Positions 18,184 to 27,993 of a stretch of DNA of 29,358 bases are shown piece by piece (position 1 is the stretch's first letter; each line of letters begins with the position of its first letter). This DNA is from Chara braunii (taxonomy: Eukaryota > Streptophyta > Charophyceae > Charales > Characeae), in the NCBI GenBank assembly GCA_003427395.1, contig BFEA01000881.1, forward strand, positions 360,519 through 389,876, read 5' to 3'. A program made the translations under genes and the position numbers. The notes beneath the pieces were generated by a model that saw nothing but the letters and a program-made list of their open reading frames with translations, was not told the origin of the DNA and did no database searches.

Positions 18184-18287
18184 TGTGAGGAGTCCCACTG
18201 AGACTGTGAGAAGTGATCGTCACATACTTACCCTCTGTGAGGAGTCCCACTGAGACTGTGAGAAGTGATCGTCACATACTTACCCTC
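18184..18287 (+). repeat. Perfect 52-base tandem duplication
   Basis: 18184-18235 and 18236-18287 are identical over 52 bases, each with a GTGA-TCG-TCAC inverted repeat. Copy C lacks it. In an element whose LTR ends differ by about 6%, two identical units mean a recent duplication. Confidence 0.9.
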
Positions 18288-19002
18288 TTATATATGTATA
18301 TGTGGGTGCACCTATGATGAGTGTTCGCGTGGCCTAAGGGGCCCTGCACTAAAAGTGTACTCAGAGGTTAAGACTGAGTAGCGAAAGGAAGATCCTTCTT
18401 TTCATTTGGTTGCTTCTTGGGAGTTTCTTAGTCGGACCTTGGTCCTGGGCCGGGATTCAAGGTCCTTGTCCAGGACATCCCAAGCCCTAGACTCCACGGG
18501 GGAGGAACTTCTCCTCGAGGAGGGCCTATTTACTCTGCCCGTCGAGACACCCAACCCTGAGAGCAGGAATGTCGCGAGGGCTGAACGGCATGTCCTTCAG
18601 TCGTTCAATATCGTGAGGGGTAACCCCTCTCGATCTATTCCTTCAGCCATTCAATATCGCGGGGCCCGAGCTGCGCTTACTACGCATGACTAGCATCGTT
18701 GGTTGGTATAGGACTTGCCTGCCACCGAGCGGCTTTATATCAGAGTCGTGCGCGCGACGATTCGCCGTCCTGGTGTCTAAAGGTTATGCGATTAAGGGAC
18801 TCACAAGTAGGCACGAATGTTTGGGGTTACGGTAGGCCGTTGGTACCAACTAAGAAGGGTTCCCAAGGTTACGGTTTCTCTAAGGTAGGGGGGGATTCTG
18901 ACCTACTTTTGCTTTTTAGAGTTATCATGGTTGGACTTTATAGTTCGTCGCAGCCGTCGAAGTCAACCCCCTTGACTTCTGTCCGGGCCCGGAGTGGATA
19001 CC

Positions 19003-19022
19003 ACACAGGTATGAACCTGTGT
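19003..19022 (+). ncRNA. Covarying hairpin near the LTR promoter, copy B
   Basis: ACACAGGT-ATGA-ACCTGTGT is a perfect 8 bp stem. In copy C (27841-27858) the stem is CACAAGT/ACTTGTG with the same ATGA loop: one G-C pair has become A-T on both sides. Just downstream CTGCAC pairs with GTGCAG in copy B only. Confidence 0.5.
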
Positions 19023-19115
19023 ACCACCCGCTCTGCACAGGGTGCAGAAGGGGGTGTGTGGTCTTCAACCGCGCATGACCGTTGTCCAGCGTCGAGAGAT
19101 TAACCCTCAAGGAGC

Positions 19116-19139
19116 GTGTCAGCCGACACTTGAGTGTCG
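19116..19139 (+). ncRNA. Two mutually exclusive hairpins, identical in both LTR copies (B)
   Basis: GTGTC (19116-19120) can pair with GACAC (19125-19129). The same GACAC can instead take part in CGACACT/AGTGTCG (19124-19130 with 19133-19139). The 24 bases are unchanged at 27952-27975 although the surroundings differ. The shared arm looks like a switch, but this could also be a protein-binding palindrome. Confidence 0.4.
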
Positions 19140-19157
19140 AATGCGATCCTCGAGATT

Positions 19158-19865
19158 AACGAGGACCGCATCAATATGGGTACTACATAGTACGCCATCA
19201 TTGCGACTGCTTGCGTACGCTTGCATTGCGAGTCGGTATGAGTTAGCCCTGCACCCGCGCGGTTTTATACTAAGTCTCGCATGTGACGCCTATCCGATTT
19301 CCACGCCGGAAGGTTATGGGATGGCTACATAGGGACTAGGAGCGTTGTCGCGTTGGTTGTGTTGCGTCGTTTTCGTGTGTGTGTGTGTGTATTTTATTTT
19401 TGTGTTCGTAAAGTGGTGTGCGCGTGGTGCGTGGGATGCGTCCTAGTCGACCGACGACGGGCCGCGCTAGGGACCTCAGCCCCCCCAAGACGGCGGTTCG
19501 CGTGCGGGTCCGATAGAGGAGTATTACCGCGCGTACCCCCTATGCTACAACGAACGAGAAACGCCCTCAGCTGGTCCACCTCTGCGATTGCAACTGATCA
19601 ACTTTCGTACTGTGGACTGGTAGCTCGGTGGGGATACACCCACCGAAGGGAGGTGACAACTCCCGTAAGGTGGAGGTAAGTCGTGCCTTGCATAGGCCCT
19701 ATCCTGTCGTAGGGGCTCGCGGGAGGTATGGTTGGCGCACTCGGCCGGAGTGGCTTGCGGAAGCTCCATGTATATTCGCGACGAAGGATTTAAACCAACT
19801 CCTGCGTGGCGCGGTCGGGAGGGTCCCGCGCCGCCTTGTGTGGTGCCGGACCGATGCGCTCGACA
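19158..19865 (+). repeat. End of the 3' LTR, counterpart of 1-708
   Basis: Same length as 1-708, about 94% identical by hand count. It keeps the TATA-like site, the hairpin before the donor, the donor AGGTAAGT and the terminal ACA. What follows (TCGCTTCATC) is not a primer-binding site, so this is the downstream LTR of the element. Confidence 0.9.
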
Positions 19866-21924
19866 TCGCTTCATCTCATATATACTTTTGATTTTTGGTG
19901 TGGGATATTACTTCTTAGGATTGTGCGTACGTTCTGGGTTTGACTATCCACTCTCTAAGCTGACTTTTAGGTTTGGTTGAGTGCAAGTGGAGGTCATGTA
20001 AGGTTCTATTGTCCATATGCTAACGTCCTTTCATCTCTGCGATAACGTTTGGGACCGTTTTTGTGTATCTTAAGCCTCCTATGACTTATAGAGTATGTTA
20101 TACAAGGTTATTTGCTTCTGATTGGGACCTTGGATTGTGATGATTTGAGGTTGGTGAAAATTTAAGACTCGAGATACTCTGATTTTCTCCTGAGAACCAT
20201 CTTCGTATGGGGTATTGATTTTCCTGGGTTGCAGAATCATGCACGTCCTTGTGGTCATTAGAATTCTCACCATTGTGACTTTGTGAGTGAAAATAAAGAA
20301 ATAATAAATAGGCAATAAAGAAGTGTGCGAACCAAAGAGGGTTCAATGAGGTGAAGAAAGCGTGATTTTGAGAGGAAGATTTATGGAAGACTTGAAGAGC
20401 CTATAAATTTATATGAAGAGAGAGGCTATGCGTAAAGGCGGCCTAAATGGGTATTGGTTTTATCTAGACTTATCTTGAAATGGAAGATATGTTAAAAGGA
20501 TATATGGATGGTCCATCCGTGAGTGAGAGGATGGATGATAAATTTTATGGTTGATTCTCCTTCAAATGGGAAGGGGTCTTAATACACTTTATGGAAGGCC
20601 CATCCTTGAGTGGCATGGTGGCATGAAAGACTTTTGTGGTATAAGAATTTTTATCCTCCGCCAGAATCGACAACTCCATTCTATTGGTTCTCAGTTACCC
20701 GTGGGGGCGTCGTCTGCGGCAGGGAAACCCGCCTGATTCTGGGACCCCTCATGACTGGCCTTTGGTTGTGAGTCAAAGGTGGTTTTGTGTGCGGGAGAGG
20801 GTAAGGAAAAAACCGCCAGAATCGGCATCCCCATTTGTTTAAGTCATATAATAATTGGTGGAGGTCCTGCGGCAGGGAAACCCGCCAGATTTAGGGACCC
20901 TTCACTTAGCTTGTTACGTGCTGCAAACGGTCTAGCGCGCGACAATAATTTCGATGATTAAAAGGATTAAGTTTGACTAATAGCCGGTAAGAGCGTTATC
21001 TGCGGCTAGGAAACCCAGCTGATTTTGGGACTCTCCAATCGGTTTTAGTTTTGTTGAAAGTGGTGTTTTATTTGGAAGAAGATTATGAGAGTTTGCTCAC
21101 TGAGCAAAACTTATGAGTGAGATTGACAAACTATGTGATGAAAGTGAAGAACCCTACTCATAAAAGTAAGACTTATGGGAAAAGGGGGTATTTTTATTTT
21201 ATTTTTGAAGACATAATGAATACCCCTACCCATCCAAATTTTAGAATAACTAAAATGAGTGGCTTTTGTGTGATAATAATGGCCCGTGGGATTGGGCTTA
21301 ACGAGGCCCTACCCATAAGGTACATTTGTAATATGCATGATGGGGTCAAATACCCTGACGTTCGAGATTAGATGAAAGATTGAGGTGTCTGATTAAATCC
21401 CACAATGGGGTGTTCCGTTAAGGAAGAGTTCGAAAAGGAGTGCATAGACCAGTTGAAATTGAGTAATTGATTTGTAAAAAGAAAAAAGTCTAAATAAAGA
21501 TTGAAAATCCTGAATTTTGACTCACCACCGAGTTTGAATTTTAGCTAGTGGAAGGATGATCATGGTACCCGACGCAATAAGATATCGTTCAAAGAGACTG
21601 GAAGTGGTGTAGTCTTGAGTTTGGCCTAGGATGACTTCCTGTCCGTGATTATAGCTGGTGGAAAGTGGCTCTATCCACTTTATTGAATTAGAGGTTGAAG
21701 AGTGTTTGTGCTTAACCGGTTATTCGGCTATTGTAGATTTTTATTTTGATCAGGAATTGAATGGTATTTTTAACCTTTGACTTCTGCCCGAATTATCTTA
21801 AGGAATCGAGGTCTAGAATTGATACGGCTAGATGACGGTTTTGGTCGAAGTTAAGAACTCGAGGAAGTTATCATATACTTTTTCTGAAGACTATGTTTTG
21901 AATGATATTTGGTCTAAGCGTCCT
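19866..21924 (+). other. Spacer between the two LTR copies, no gene recognised
   Basis: About 2.06 kb, richer in A and T than the coding part. No open frame resembles a known protein. It contains the three-unit repeat at 20654-21070. A polypurine run GGGAAAAGGGGG near 21178 is not followed by an LTR-like TG start. It may be host DNA, an eroded start of the second LTR copy, or another element. Confidence 0.45.
20654..21070 (+). repeat. Three-unit dispersed repeat with CTGCGGCAGGGAAACCC core
   Basis: The core occurs at 20714, 20867 and, slightly changed, 21000. The first two units are also preceded by CCGCCAGAATCG and all three are followed by a GGGAC-like word. The core is an inverted repeat around AAA (GGG-AAA-CCC, with further pairs outside). 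In the third unit the outer bases change on both sides (GCT with AGC). Origin unknown. Confidence 0.6.
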
Positions 21925-21926
21925 TT

Positions 21927-21942
21927 GCGACGGGGACGTCGC
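21927..21942 (+). ncRNA. Conserved hairpin with GGGA loop, copy C
   Basis: Identical to 12756-12771. About 30 bases on, CCAAATACC pairs perfectly with GGTATTTGG around GTTACAAG. In copy B the same place has GGCG and CGCC as outer arms around a similar core, so several pairs changed on both sides. Confidence 0.45.
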
Positions 21943-23079
21943 TTAATAGGGTCCGGGCAGGCTGTCGTACCAAATACCGTTACAAGGGTATTTGGCGTGT
22001 TTTCTGTAAGCCACGCAAGTGCGGCCTCATCCGAAGTTGACGGCACGCTCACGGGTGAGAGTTGTCCTGGCCTAGGTAAGCGGCGCGCGCGGGCTATCGA
22101 CGGCCAGGTGCAACCATGCGTGGCCCAACGGTGTGCAGACGCCTGGAGCCAAAGGGGGCGCAACGCCACAGTCCGAAGGCAAGGCCCTCCTTCGTCTATC
22201 ATTTCGTTATTTTTCGGTTTATTTTTGAAATATTTACATTATTGTTGTTTTAATTTTTTTTTAACCGTTGTTGATATTGGTTCCGGGGTCAACGTCGGGG
22301 CCAACGTCGGGGCCCGTTCAGATTCCGGCATGTCGGGGTGTTGACGAGGTATTCCTATCCTATTCATTTTGAAACAAGGACCGAGAAGTTCAACGTGCAT
22401 GCGAGTTGGTGGGTGACTAAGCCCATGAGGCGGAAGGAACCTGGGTTGCGGGGGGTTTCTGCAGCGGAGCTCGGTGCCCACCCGCAGTCCACAACGAGAG
22501 GGTGGAGTGCGAGCATATCAGCTGGGACGCGAGGAAACGGGAAGTTGTTCCTGAGTGGGGCGACCCACGACTCTGTGGGGAGGCCGCTACAGCGGCTGTT
22601 CACACGGAACCCCGTTTGCACGTCAGTCCTCAAAGTTTCACTTGAATATTTGCTACTGCTGCTAAAATTTACATTTGGGGGTCCTTTCACCTAGGACCAT
22701 GCTAAGGACCTGCAGTAGGCCTGTGCCCCCGACTCCGTAACTGCTGTCTATGTGTGGGCTTGCCATTGGGGCCACGGGGAGTGGTGAGCCCTGCTAGTGC
22801 AGAAACGAGGCCAGAGGAAATCCAGGTGGGAGCTCGCGACGCCGTTGACGAGCAAAATCGCTCGCCGGACTTGAGCTATAGGGGTGAAAGGCAAATCGAA
22901 TAGTCTGGCAACCGGTGCTCTCCGCAGTATTGCAGGATGGCTGGCGTTTTGCTGTCGCCCTCCAGGTCGAGGCTGCTACCCGTCGGTGCTGCTAGACCTG
23001 TGTACGAACCTGGCCTGGAGGTTAGCCAGGTGCATTTGCAAGCCGGAGATGGCAGGGAGACAGGACAAGGCGCAGCGGG

Positions 23080-23870
23080 AGATGGAAAGCTCGCTCGATC
23101 CGTAGTGGAATCGAGTGAGGGAGGAGTCGACGGTAGGTTTTTTTCAGGCTGGCGAGATTGAATATGTGGTTAGTTTTAGTAAAGAGTCAGTAAAATAGAG
23201 GTTAGTAGGTGAAGGTGCTGCGCGGATGAAGTCGACGAAGAAGAAACGAAGGAGACAGAGATAGAAAAGTGTATAGCGCCTCTAATTTTTATTGGATTTC
23301 GGCAAACCAAGAGCCGAATCCGAGGTTTTCAAACAGGGCGAATCGAATGGAAAGGTTAGATTTAGACGGAAGTCAGTAGGATAGGAGTTAGATGAGATAG
23401 GAGGTGCGCGGTATGGTCGAAGATGGCAATGGGGAATAAAAGAAGGGTGATAGCTCCCTCGATTCTCTACAGAATCGGACAAGGGAGGATGGTAGAATGA
23501 GGTTTTGGATTAGGGCGACCACGAATCCGTGGTTAGATTAGGCAGAAAGTTAGGAAGTTCATCGGTGTGAGGAAAAGTGGTTGCGCGGAGCTATGCAGGG
23601 AACGGAAGAAGAAAGAGGAAGAATGTATGACGCTGCCAATAAGGGATGAAATCGGGTGAAAAAGGAGTCGATCCGGGGGTTTTCAGGGAGGGCGACCGCG
23701 GATCTGAAGTTAGAGTAGCTTGAGAGTTAATATAGGTAGCGTTAGTAGGAAAAAGGAGTCGCGTGGAGGTTTTCAGAAATGGGTATGGCCGGAAGTAAAA
23801 GCTAAGTATCTCGCTCGTTTCTGAGCGAAATCGAGCGCTATGGGTAGGCGCACGAGAGAGGTGTTATGAA
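23080..23870 (+). repeat. Array III: four ~175-190-base units with hairpins, copy C
   Basis: Unit starts (GGTTTT...GGGCGA word) lie near 23132, 23323, 23499 and 23672. Each contains a GTTAGNNNNNGTTAGTAGG-like part and a GTGCGCGG-like part. Hairpins sit at the joints: CTCGCTCGAT with ATCGAGTGAG (23090-23119, 10 bp, one G-T), GGATT-CGGC with GCCGAATCC (23294-23321, one bulge), and CTCCC...CGATTC with GAATCG...GGGAG (23454-23487). Confidence 0.55.
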
Positions 23871-24378
23871 AAAGGGATGAACCTACCTGCATTACAGCGA
23901 TAAATTCATTTGGATCATACTAAGTCGAACGATAAAGGTGGAGCGAGCTTAGTCGTGGGGCGGGGAACTTACCTGTTGACAGGTGCGTTGCTCATCCTAT
24001 CAATAGGAGAAGCCAATCTTTAATACTCTGCGCGCGTTGTTGGATAACATGAATCTGGTCGCTTTCTAGCGGGAGATTCATTCTCATTTGTGACACTCTA
24101 GGAGGCGGTACGACGGGCTGTGTTACTCGTCAGTGGTAACAAGGGAAGATGGCGGTCGGCTATCCCACCAACGTGGGTGTCGTCATCATTTTGTTGGTCG
24201 TCCTCCTCCGCATACTCGTGCTACCCGACGTTAAGGTGATCCTCGACGTAGTGCTCCCCCTCGCACTGTTCGTTGATCGAGTGCTTCTCTACAGGGCATT
24301 CATCGTCGTAGCGCTCGGCCTGTAGGTAAGAGGAGGGTACGTGGTAAATATGAAGGGGAAGGGGGGTCGGCAACAGAC

Positions 24379-24382
<4 letters not shown>

Positions 24383-24450
<68 letters not shown>
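24383..24450 (+). repeat. (AG)34 microsatellite
   Basis: Sixty-eight bases of pure AG, present only in copy C. Open frames read on the other strand here are Ser-Leu repeats made by the microsatellite. Confidence 0.97.
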
Positions 24451-24451
<1 letters not shown>

Positions 24452-25059
24452 AGGCTGTCCACAGCCGATCGAGCGGGAGAAAGCTATGTGCAACCAATTG
24501 AGTGAACGGATGCAGCGGGGTGTGAAGCATTGTGTCGTCGGCTCACATTTTGCTGCTAGAACTTGCTAGCGGAGAGAAAACGTACCTTGCAAGCTAGACA
24601 AGCAGGATGGACTGCAAGTTTGCTGAGCTGCAGAGCTGCCAAATGCAGTCTTCCTCATGAAACACAGTCGATGCTACTGTGGCAGTCCGTGAGCCTGACA
24701 GAATGTTGCTGATGGGCGGTTGAGTGTCGTCGGGTTGTCCAACACGCCGCTGCTGTGGTGAAGATAATTGAAGGTGCTGATTGAAGTTATGCTTGGGTGT
24801 GAGTGTTGTTGACCGGAGGAAGAATGACTGTAAAGTGGGTTTGAGTTTAGAGTTGGTTGTTGTTGAGGCGGAGGCGTGGTCTACCCGAACGCGACCATCG
24901 TAGACCACGTAGCAGCAATTTGAACAGAAATGATGACGCTGCAGCTTTGGGGAGTGATCTGGTTCCGAATAGGGGGGGCGTTGTTACAACTTGGAAGACT
25001 GTCAGGGTTCGACTGGTCTGTCGTTTGACTTCAGCTGGTAAGGCTATGCTGTGCATTTT

Positions 25060-25335
25060 GACCATCATTGCGGGGCCCTTAGGCGCATGAAGATAACAAG
25101 GCCCTCTCCTGCGAGTTGAGTCAGTCCCTCCCCTATATCTCGAGAGTCTGAAACCCCTCATTTTGCCCTTTTTAATCTCACTCTAATCCTGGTGACGAGA
25201 GGAAGGCGGCAGGCAGGATTGCAACCAGTAGGACCGCTGCAAGACTCTGTGGGGAGTCAAGCCACTGATTGCGGGAGCTTTGCCGGAACCTAGGAGAGGT
25301 TCTGGAGGCAGGGAACCATCAGGTATCTCATTTAC
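25060..25335 (+). repeat. Conserved ~270-base block, copy C
   Basis: Counterpart of 15536-15812, including GACTC-TGTGGG-GAGTC at 25243-25258 and the GATTGCGGGAGCT and GCCGGAAC words. Frames across it are broken, so it is not a conserved protein. Confidence 0.5.
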
Positions 25336-25572
25336 TGCCTGTATGACCCCACTATATCCATGTTTGCCTATCTCCTTTTGGTTTGACTGATGTATGCATG
25401 AGATTGCCCCTATGACTTTGCTTTCTTTCAGGACCTAATCAGATTCAATGGAAAGAGTGTGTGAGAGTGAAGTTTAAGTTTCATCTTTATTTTGACCGAA
25501 AGCAGACTCAGGGATGAACTGGGGGAAGGTGGGAGGAAAGCAGGTTGCATGCGTTTGACAGGGTCAATCAAG

Positions 25573-26149
25573 GACTAGGCATTGTTTCTAAGTTGAATGG
25601 CTCAGGGCTATGTTTATTTGGTTGTTTTATGAAGGACCAGGCATTGTTTCTAAGTTGAATGGCTTGGTTGCTGTGTTTAATTGATGAGGGTTTGCGTGAT
25701 TGGAAGGGTTTAAGTTCTTGTTTACTCTAAGGAAGGATTTTGGTCTAAGGCTGAGCATTGTTTCTAAGCTGAATGATTTAGCCTGAAAACCATGCACATA
25801 AGTATAAACTGAGTATAAAAGAAAGTATTTTACTTATATTTGCATGTGAACTGACAGCTGAACATTGTTTCCAAGCCGAATGGTCCAACGCTAAGCCATA
25901 TCATTAAGAAGAAAATGAAAAATACAGAGTATAATTGGAAGTAATCTGGGCAAGCTGAACATTGTTTCCAAGCCGAATGGTTCAGTCCCCTGCCCATATT
26001 TTCATTTCTTTTGAAAACAAAGTTAGAAAGTTATTTAATTTTGGATATTAAACAGTCCAAATGTCCAAAGAAGAGAAAAGTAGTAGTGCAACCTGTTCGT
26101 GTATATCCTAAGGTACGCTGGACATTGTTTCCAAGCCGAATGGTCTAGC
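25573..26149 (+). ncRNA. Array I: six hairpin units with variable paired arms, copy C
   Basis: Six units with the core GTTTCYAAG..GAATG. Three have TCTAAG and three TCCAAGCCG. Paired arms: GACCAGGC/GCTTGGTT (25635, 25662; two G-T), AGGCTGAG/TTTAGCCT (25748, 25777; two G-T), GCTGAAC/GTTCAGT (25954, 25980; one G-T), GCTGGAC/GTCTAGC (26117, 26143; one G-T). The units at 25573 and 25856 pair less well. The CCATAAGATTGG core type of copy B is absent here. Confidence 0.6.
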
Positions 26150-26445
26150 ACTTGTGCCATATGTAAGTCGGGTATAAGGGTTAAATCATCTGAAGGATTC
26201 ATGAACTATCTATGAGGATTTTGACTTGGGGATGGTGAGAGTACCTACTCTTTGTGGTTTAGCTTGCATGTGGCTGAGTGAGATTACTACTTAGTTTGAG
26301 TTTTAGTTGATAGGTAGTTGCTTAGTTGCTCGCCACGTGCTAGAGTCATAGCAGTTGGTTTCAATTCCTGCATTTTCTGGGCTAAGTTTACTTTTACTTA
26401 GGTCGATTTTTGTATTTTCTGGGATCATTTATCATACTTGGTCTG

Positions 26446-27025
26446 GTATAAATTTTGGTAAGCCACTTTCTCTACGGGAAGCGCTGCCAAAATTTTTACA
26501 AAACCAAGAAGTTAGTCAGATTTTGTCTTTCAAAGTTCAACTTGTCTGACTTTTATGACTTAATAAAAATATGGGAAGTCTCCCTTTCTAAAGCGAGTGC
26601 TGCCCAAATTTTCACTAACTCAGGGAGTTAGACAAAATTGGACCTTGAAAGGTCAAAAGTCATTTTAGAGTATGAATTTAGCTTTGTATAAATCTTGGAA
26701 TAACACTTTCTCTACGGGAAGCGCTGCCGAAATTTTGACAAATCTGAGGAGTTTGCTAAATTTTGTCTTAGTTAAACTCATGTCTTGATTCTGAGTTCAT
26801 ATTTAACTTTGTACAAATCTGGGAAGTATAATTTTCTAAAGGAAGTGCTGCCGAAATTTTTACTAATTCAGGGAGTTAAACAAATTTTGACTTCCCGGAG
26901 TTAGGGATTATTTTTGCTTTCATATTTGGGCTATTATAAATTATGCGAAGACACTTTTCCTACGGGAAGCGCTGCCGAAATTTTCTTGGTTTAGAGGAGA
27001 TAGAGTATATTTTGAAAGGTGGCGA
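26446..27025 (+). repeat. Array II: five ~120-base units with hairpins, copy C
   Basis: Unit starts near 26446, 26561, 26687, 26810 and 26936. In the first, AAATTTTGG (26450-26458) pairs with CCAAAATTT (26487-26495) and the stem continues towards TCTACGGGAAGC. All units keep a GGAAGYGCTGCC-like word (one reads GCGAGTGCTGCC). Copy B has three units. Confidence 0.62.
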
Positions 27026-27244
27026 CTCTGACGGTCCACTCTGTATGGGGGAGATTCTGCCATAGGTCTACCTTTCTTTGGGTATTGACTTAGACCTAGA
27101 CTTGGCTGTCAGGAGAGTCTTGAGTGAGAACGTGTCATGGGGATTTAACCTCCATACATTGACGACTTAGCCCGGACGTTGACCTGTCTTATGACACAGG
27201 CCTTTTTTGGACATTCGATCCAGGATTGAGACTAGTTCTAGCTT

Positions 27245-27312
27245 GATCCTACGAGGATCATCTTCTGTTATCACTGATAACAGGTCGGTTGGTTGATCGC
27301 CGACTTGTCGGC
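27245..27312 (+). ncRNA. Three consecutive hairpins, the third with CTTG loop, copy C
   Basis: GATCC-TACGA-GGATC (27245-27259), CTGTTATC-ACT-GATAACAG (27265-27283) and GCCGA-CTTG-TCGGC (27299-27312). The spacing before the third hairpin is longer than in copy B but order and stems are kept. Confidence 0.55.
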
Positions 27313-27840
27313 TCACGACACAACTTTGCTTATACCTGTACCTCAACTTGATCGCCTTAGCCCTGAGATTTGACGTGTTTCTTTGAGGGTTTTAACCAGA
27401 TCTCTTTTAAATGACCATTATAAAGAACTTGTGAGATTTACGGAGAGTTGAACTACGACTGAGGCTTGAAGGTGTGAGGCGTGGTGTGAGTTACAAGGAA
27501 CAGTAAAGTTGACCACATTGGTGTATGGCAATGTGGCTATTGTGTGTGCCTGTGTTTTATGCAGGTTAGTATTTTGGAGTTTGGTATATGGGTCATACCT
27601 TGGAGGCAGTGAGAATGACAACCATGTGTCGTACGATCTGCATACCTGATGGGTTTATGATTCCCCTCCGCTTATTTTATCTCAATATCTGATTTGATAT
27701 ATTAGAGTTGGGATGTTTGTTTATTGATTGGTTTTGCTTGTCAATTTTTATAGTTGGACGTTGTAGTCCAAACCCCTTGACTTATTTTCAGACCCTGGAT
27801 GATAGAGTTGGTCTCCAGGGCCATAAGAAACGATTGCCAC

Positions 27841-27858
27841 CACAAGTATGAACTTGTG
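27841..27858 (+). ncRNA. Covarying hairpin near the LTR promoter, copy C
   Basis: CACAAGT-ATGA-ACTTGTG, counterpart of 19003-19022 with a paired change in the stem. Downstream, CAACCGC pairs with GCGGTTG (27901-27918). Confidence 0.48.
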
Positions 27859-27951
27859 TACCACCCACTCTCCGCAGGGTGCCGAAGAGGGTGTGGTTTT
27901 CAACCGCACTTGGCGGTTGTCCAGCATCGAGAGATCAGTCCCTCAAGGCGC

Positions 27952-27975
27952 GTGTCAGCCGACACTTGAGTGTCG
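27952..27975 (+). ncRNA. Two mutually exclusive hairpins (copy C)
   Basis: Identical to 19116-19139: GTGTC/GACAC against CGACACT/AGTGTCG sharing the middle arm. It lies about 18 bases upstream of the segment that corresponds to base 1 of this window. Confidence 0.4.
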
Positions 27976-27993
27976 AGTGCGACCCTCAAGATC

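Larger units (their letters stand above)
1..19865 (+). mobile_element. Ty3/gypsy LTR retrotransposon with very long LTRs, decayed, 5' end cut by window edge
   Basis: Two direct repeats (1-708 and 19158-19865) flank a tRNA-Asp primer-binding site, a Gag-protease-RT-RNase H-integrase coding region in Ty3/gypsy order, an additional 3' Gag-like gene and a polypurine tract. The repeat pair differs at about 43 of 708 positions by hand count, so the insertion is old. Fourteen premature stops and two frameshifts show that it is no longer autonomous. If the 3' LTR begins after the polypurine tract at 11648, each LTR is about 8.2 kb and the whole element would be about 27 kb, which is very large for an LTR element. 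The five bases after the element are 19866-19870 (TCGCT). The matching target-site copy would lie outside the window and could not be checked. Extra 3' gene plus tRNA-Asp priming resembles the layout of plant Athila-type elements, but the 3' gene here is Gag-like, not envelope-like. Confidence 0.9.
11648..19865 (+). repeat. 3' LTR, about 8.2 kb (start inferred, end firm)
   Basis: The end is fixed by identity of 19158-19865 to the 5' LTR end. The start at 11648 is inferred from the polypurine tract and the TG...CA ends. From 12756 to the end, blocks match 21927-28705 in the same order, which shows that at least 7.1 kb travels as a unit. No protein-coding gene is supported anywhere inside. In place of genes it holds, in order, a GGGA-loop hairpin (12756), a roughly 175-base repeat array (13971), a conserved 270-base block (15536), an array of hairpins with variable stems (16063), a roughly 120-base repeat array (17250), a three-hairpin group (17803), a 52-base duplication (18184), and hairpins close to the promoter (19003, 19116). 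The parts between these show little beyond short inverted repeats, for example TTTGTC/GACAAA near 12508 and TGCCAG/CTGGCA near 12057. Confidence 0.65.

Noticed and set aside
24221-24530. Minus-strand open frames rich in Ser-Leu
   Set aside because: They are produced by the (AG)34 microsatellite and have no domain.
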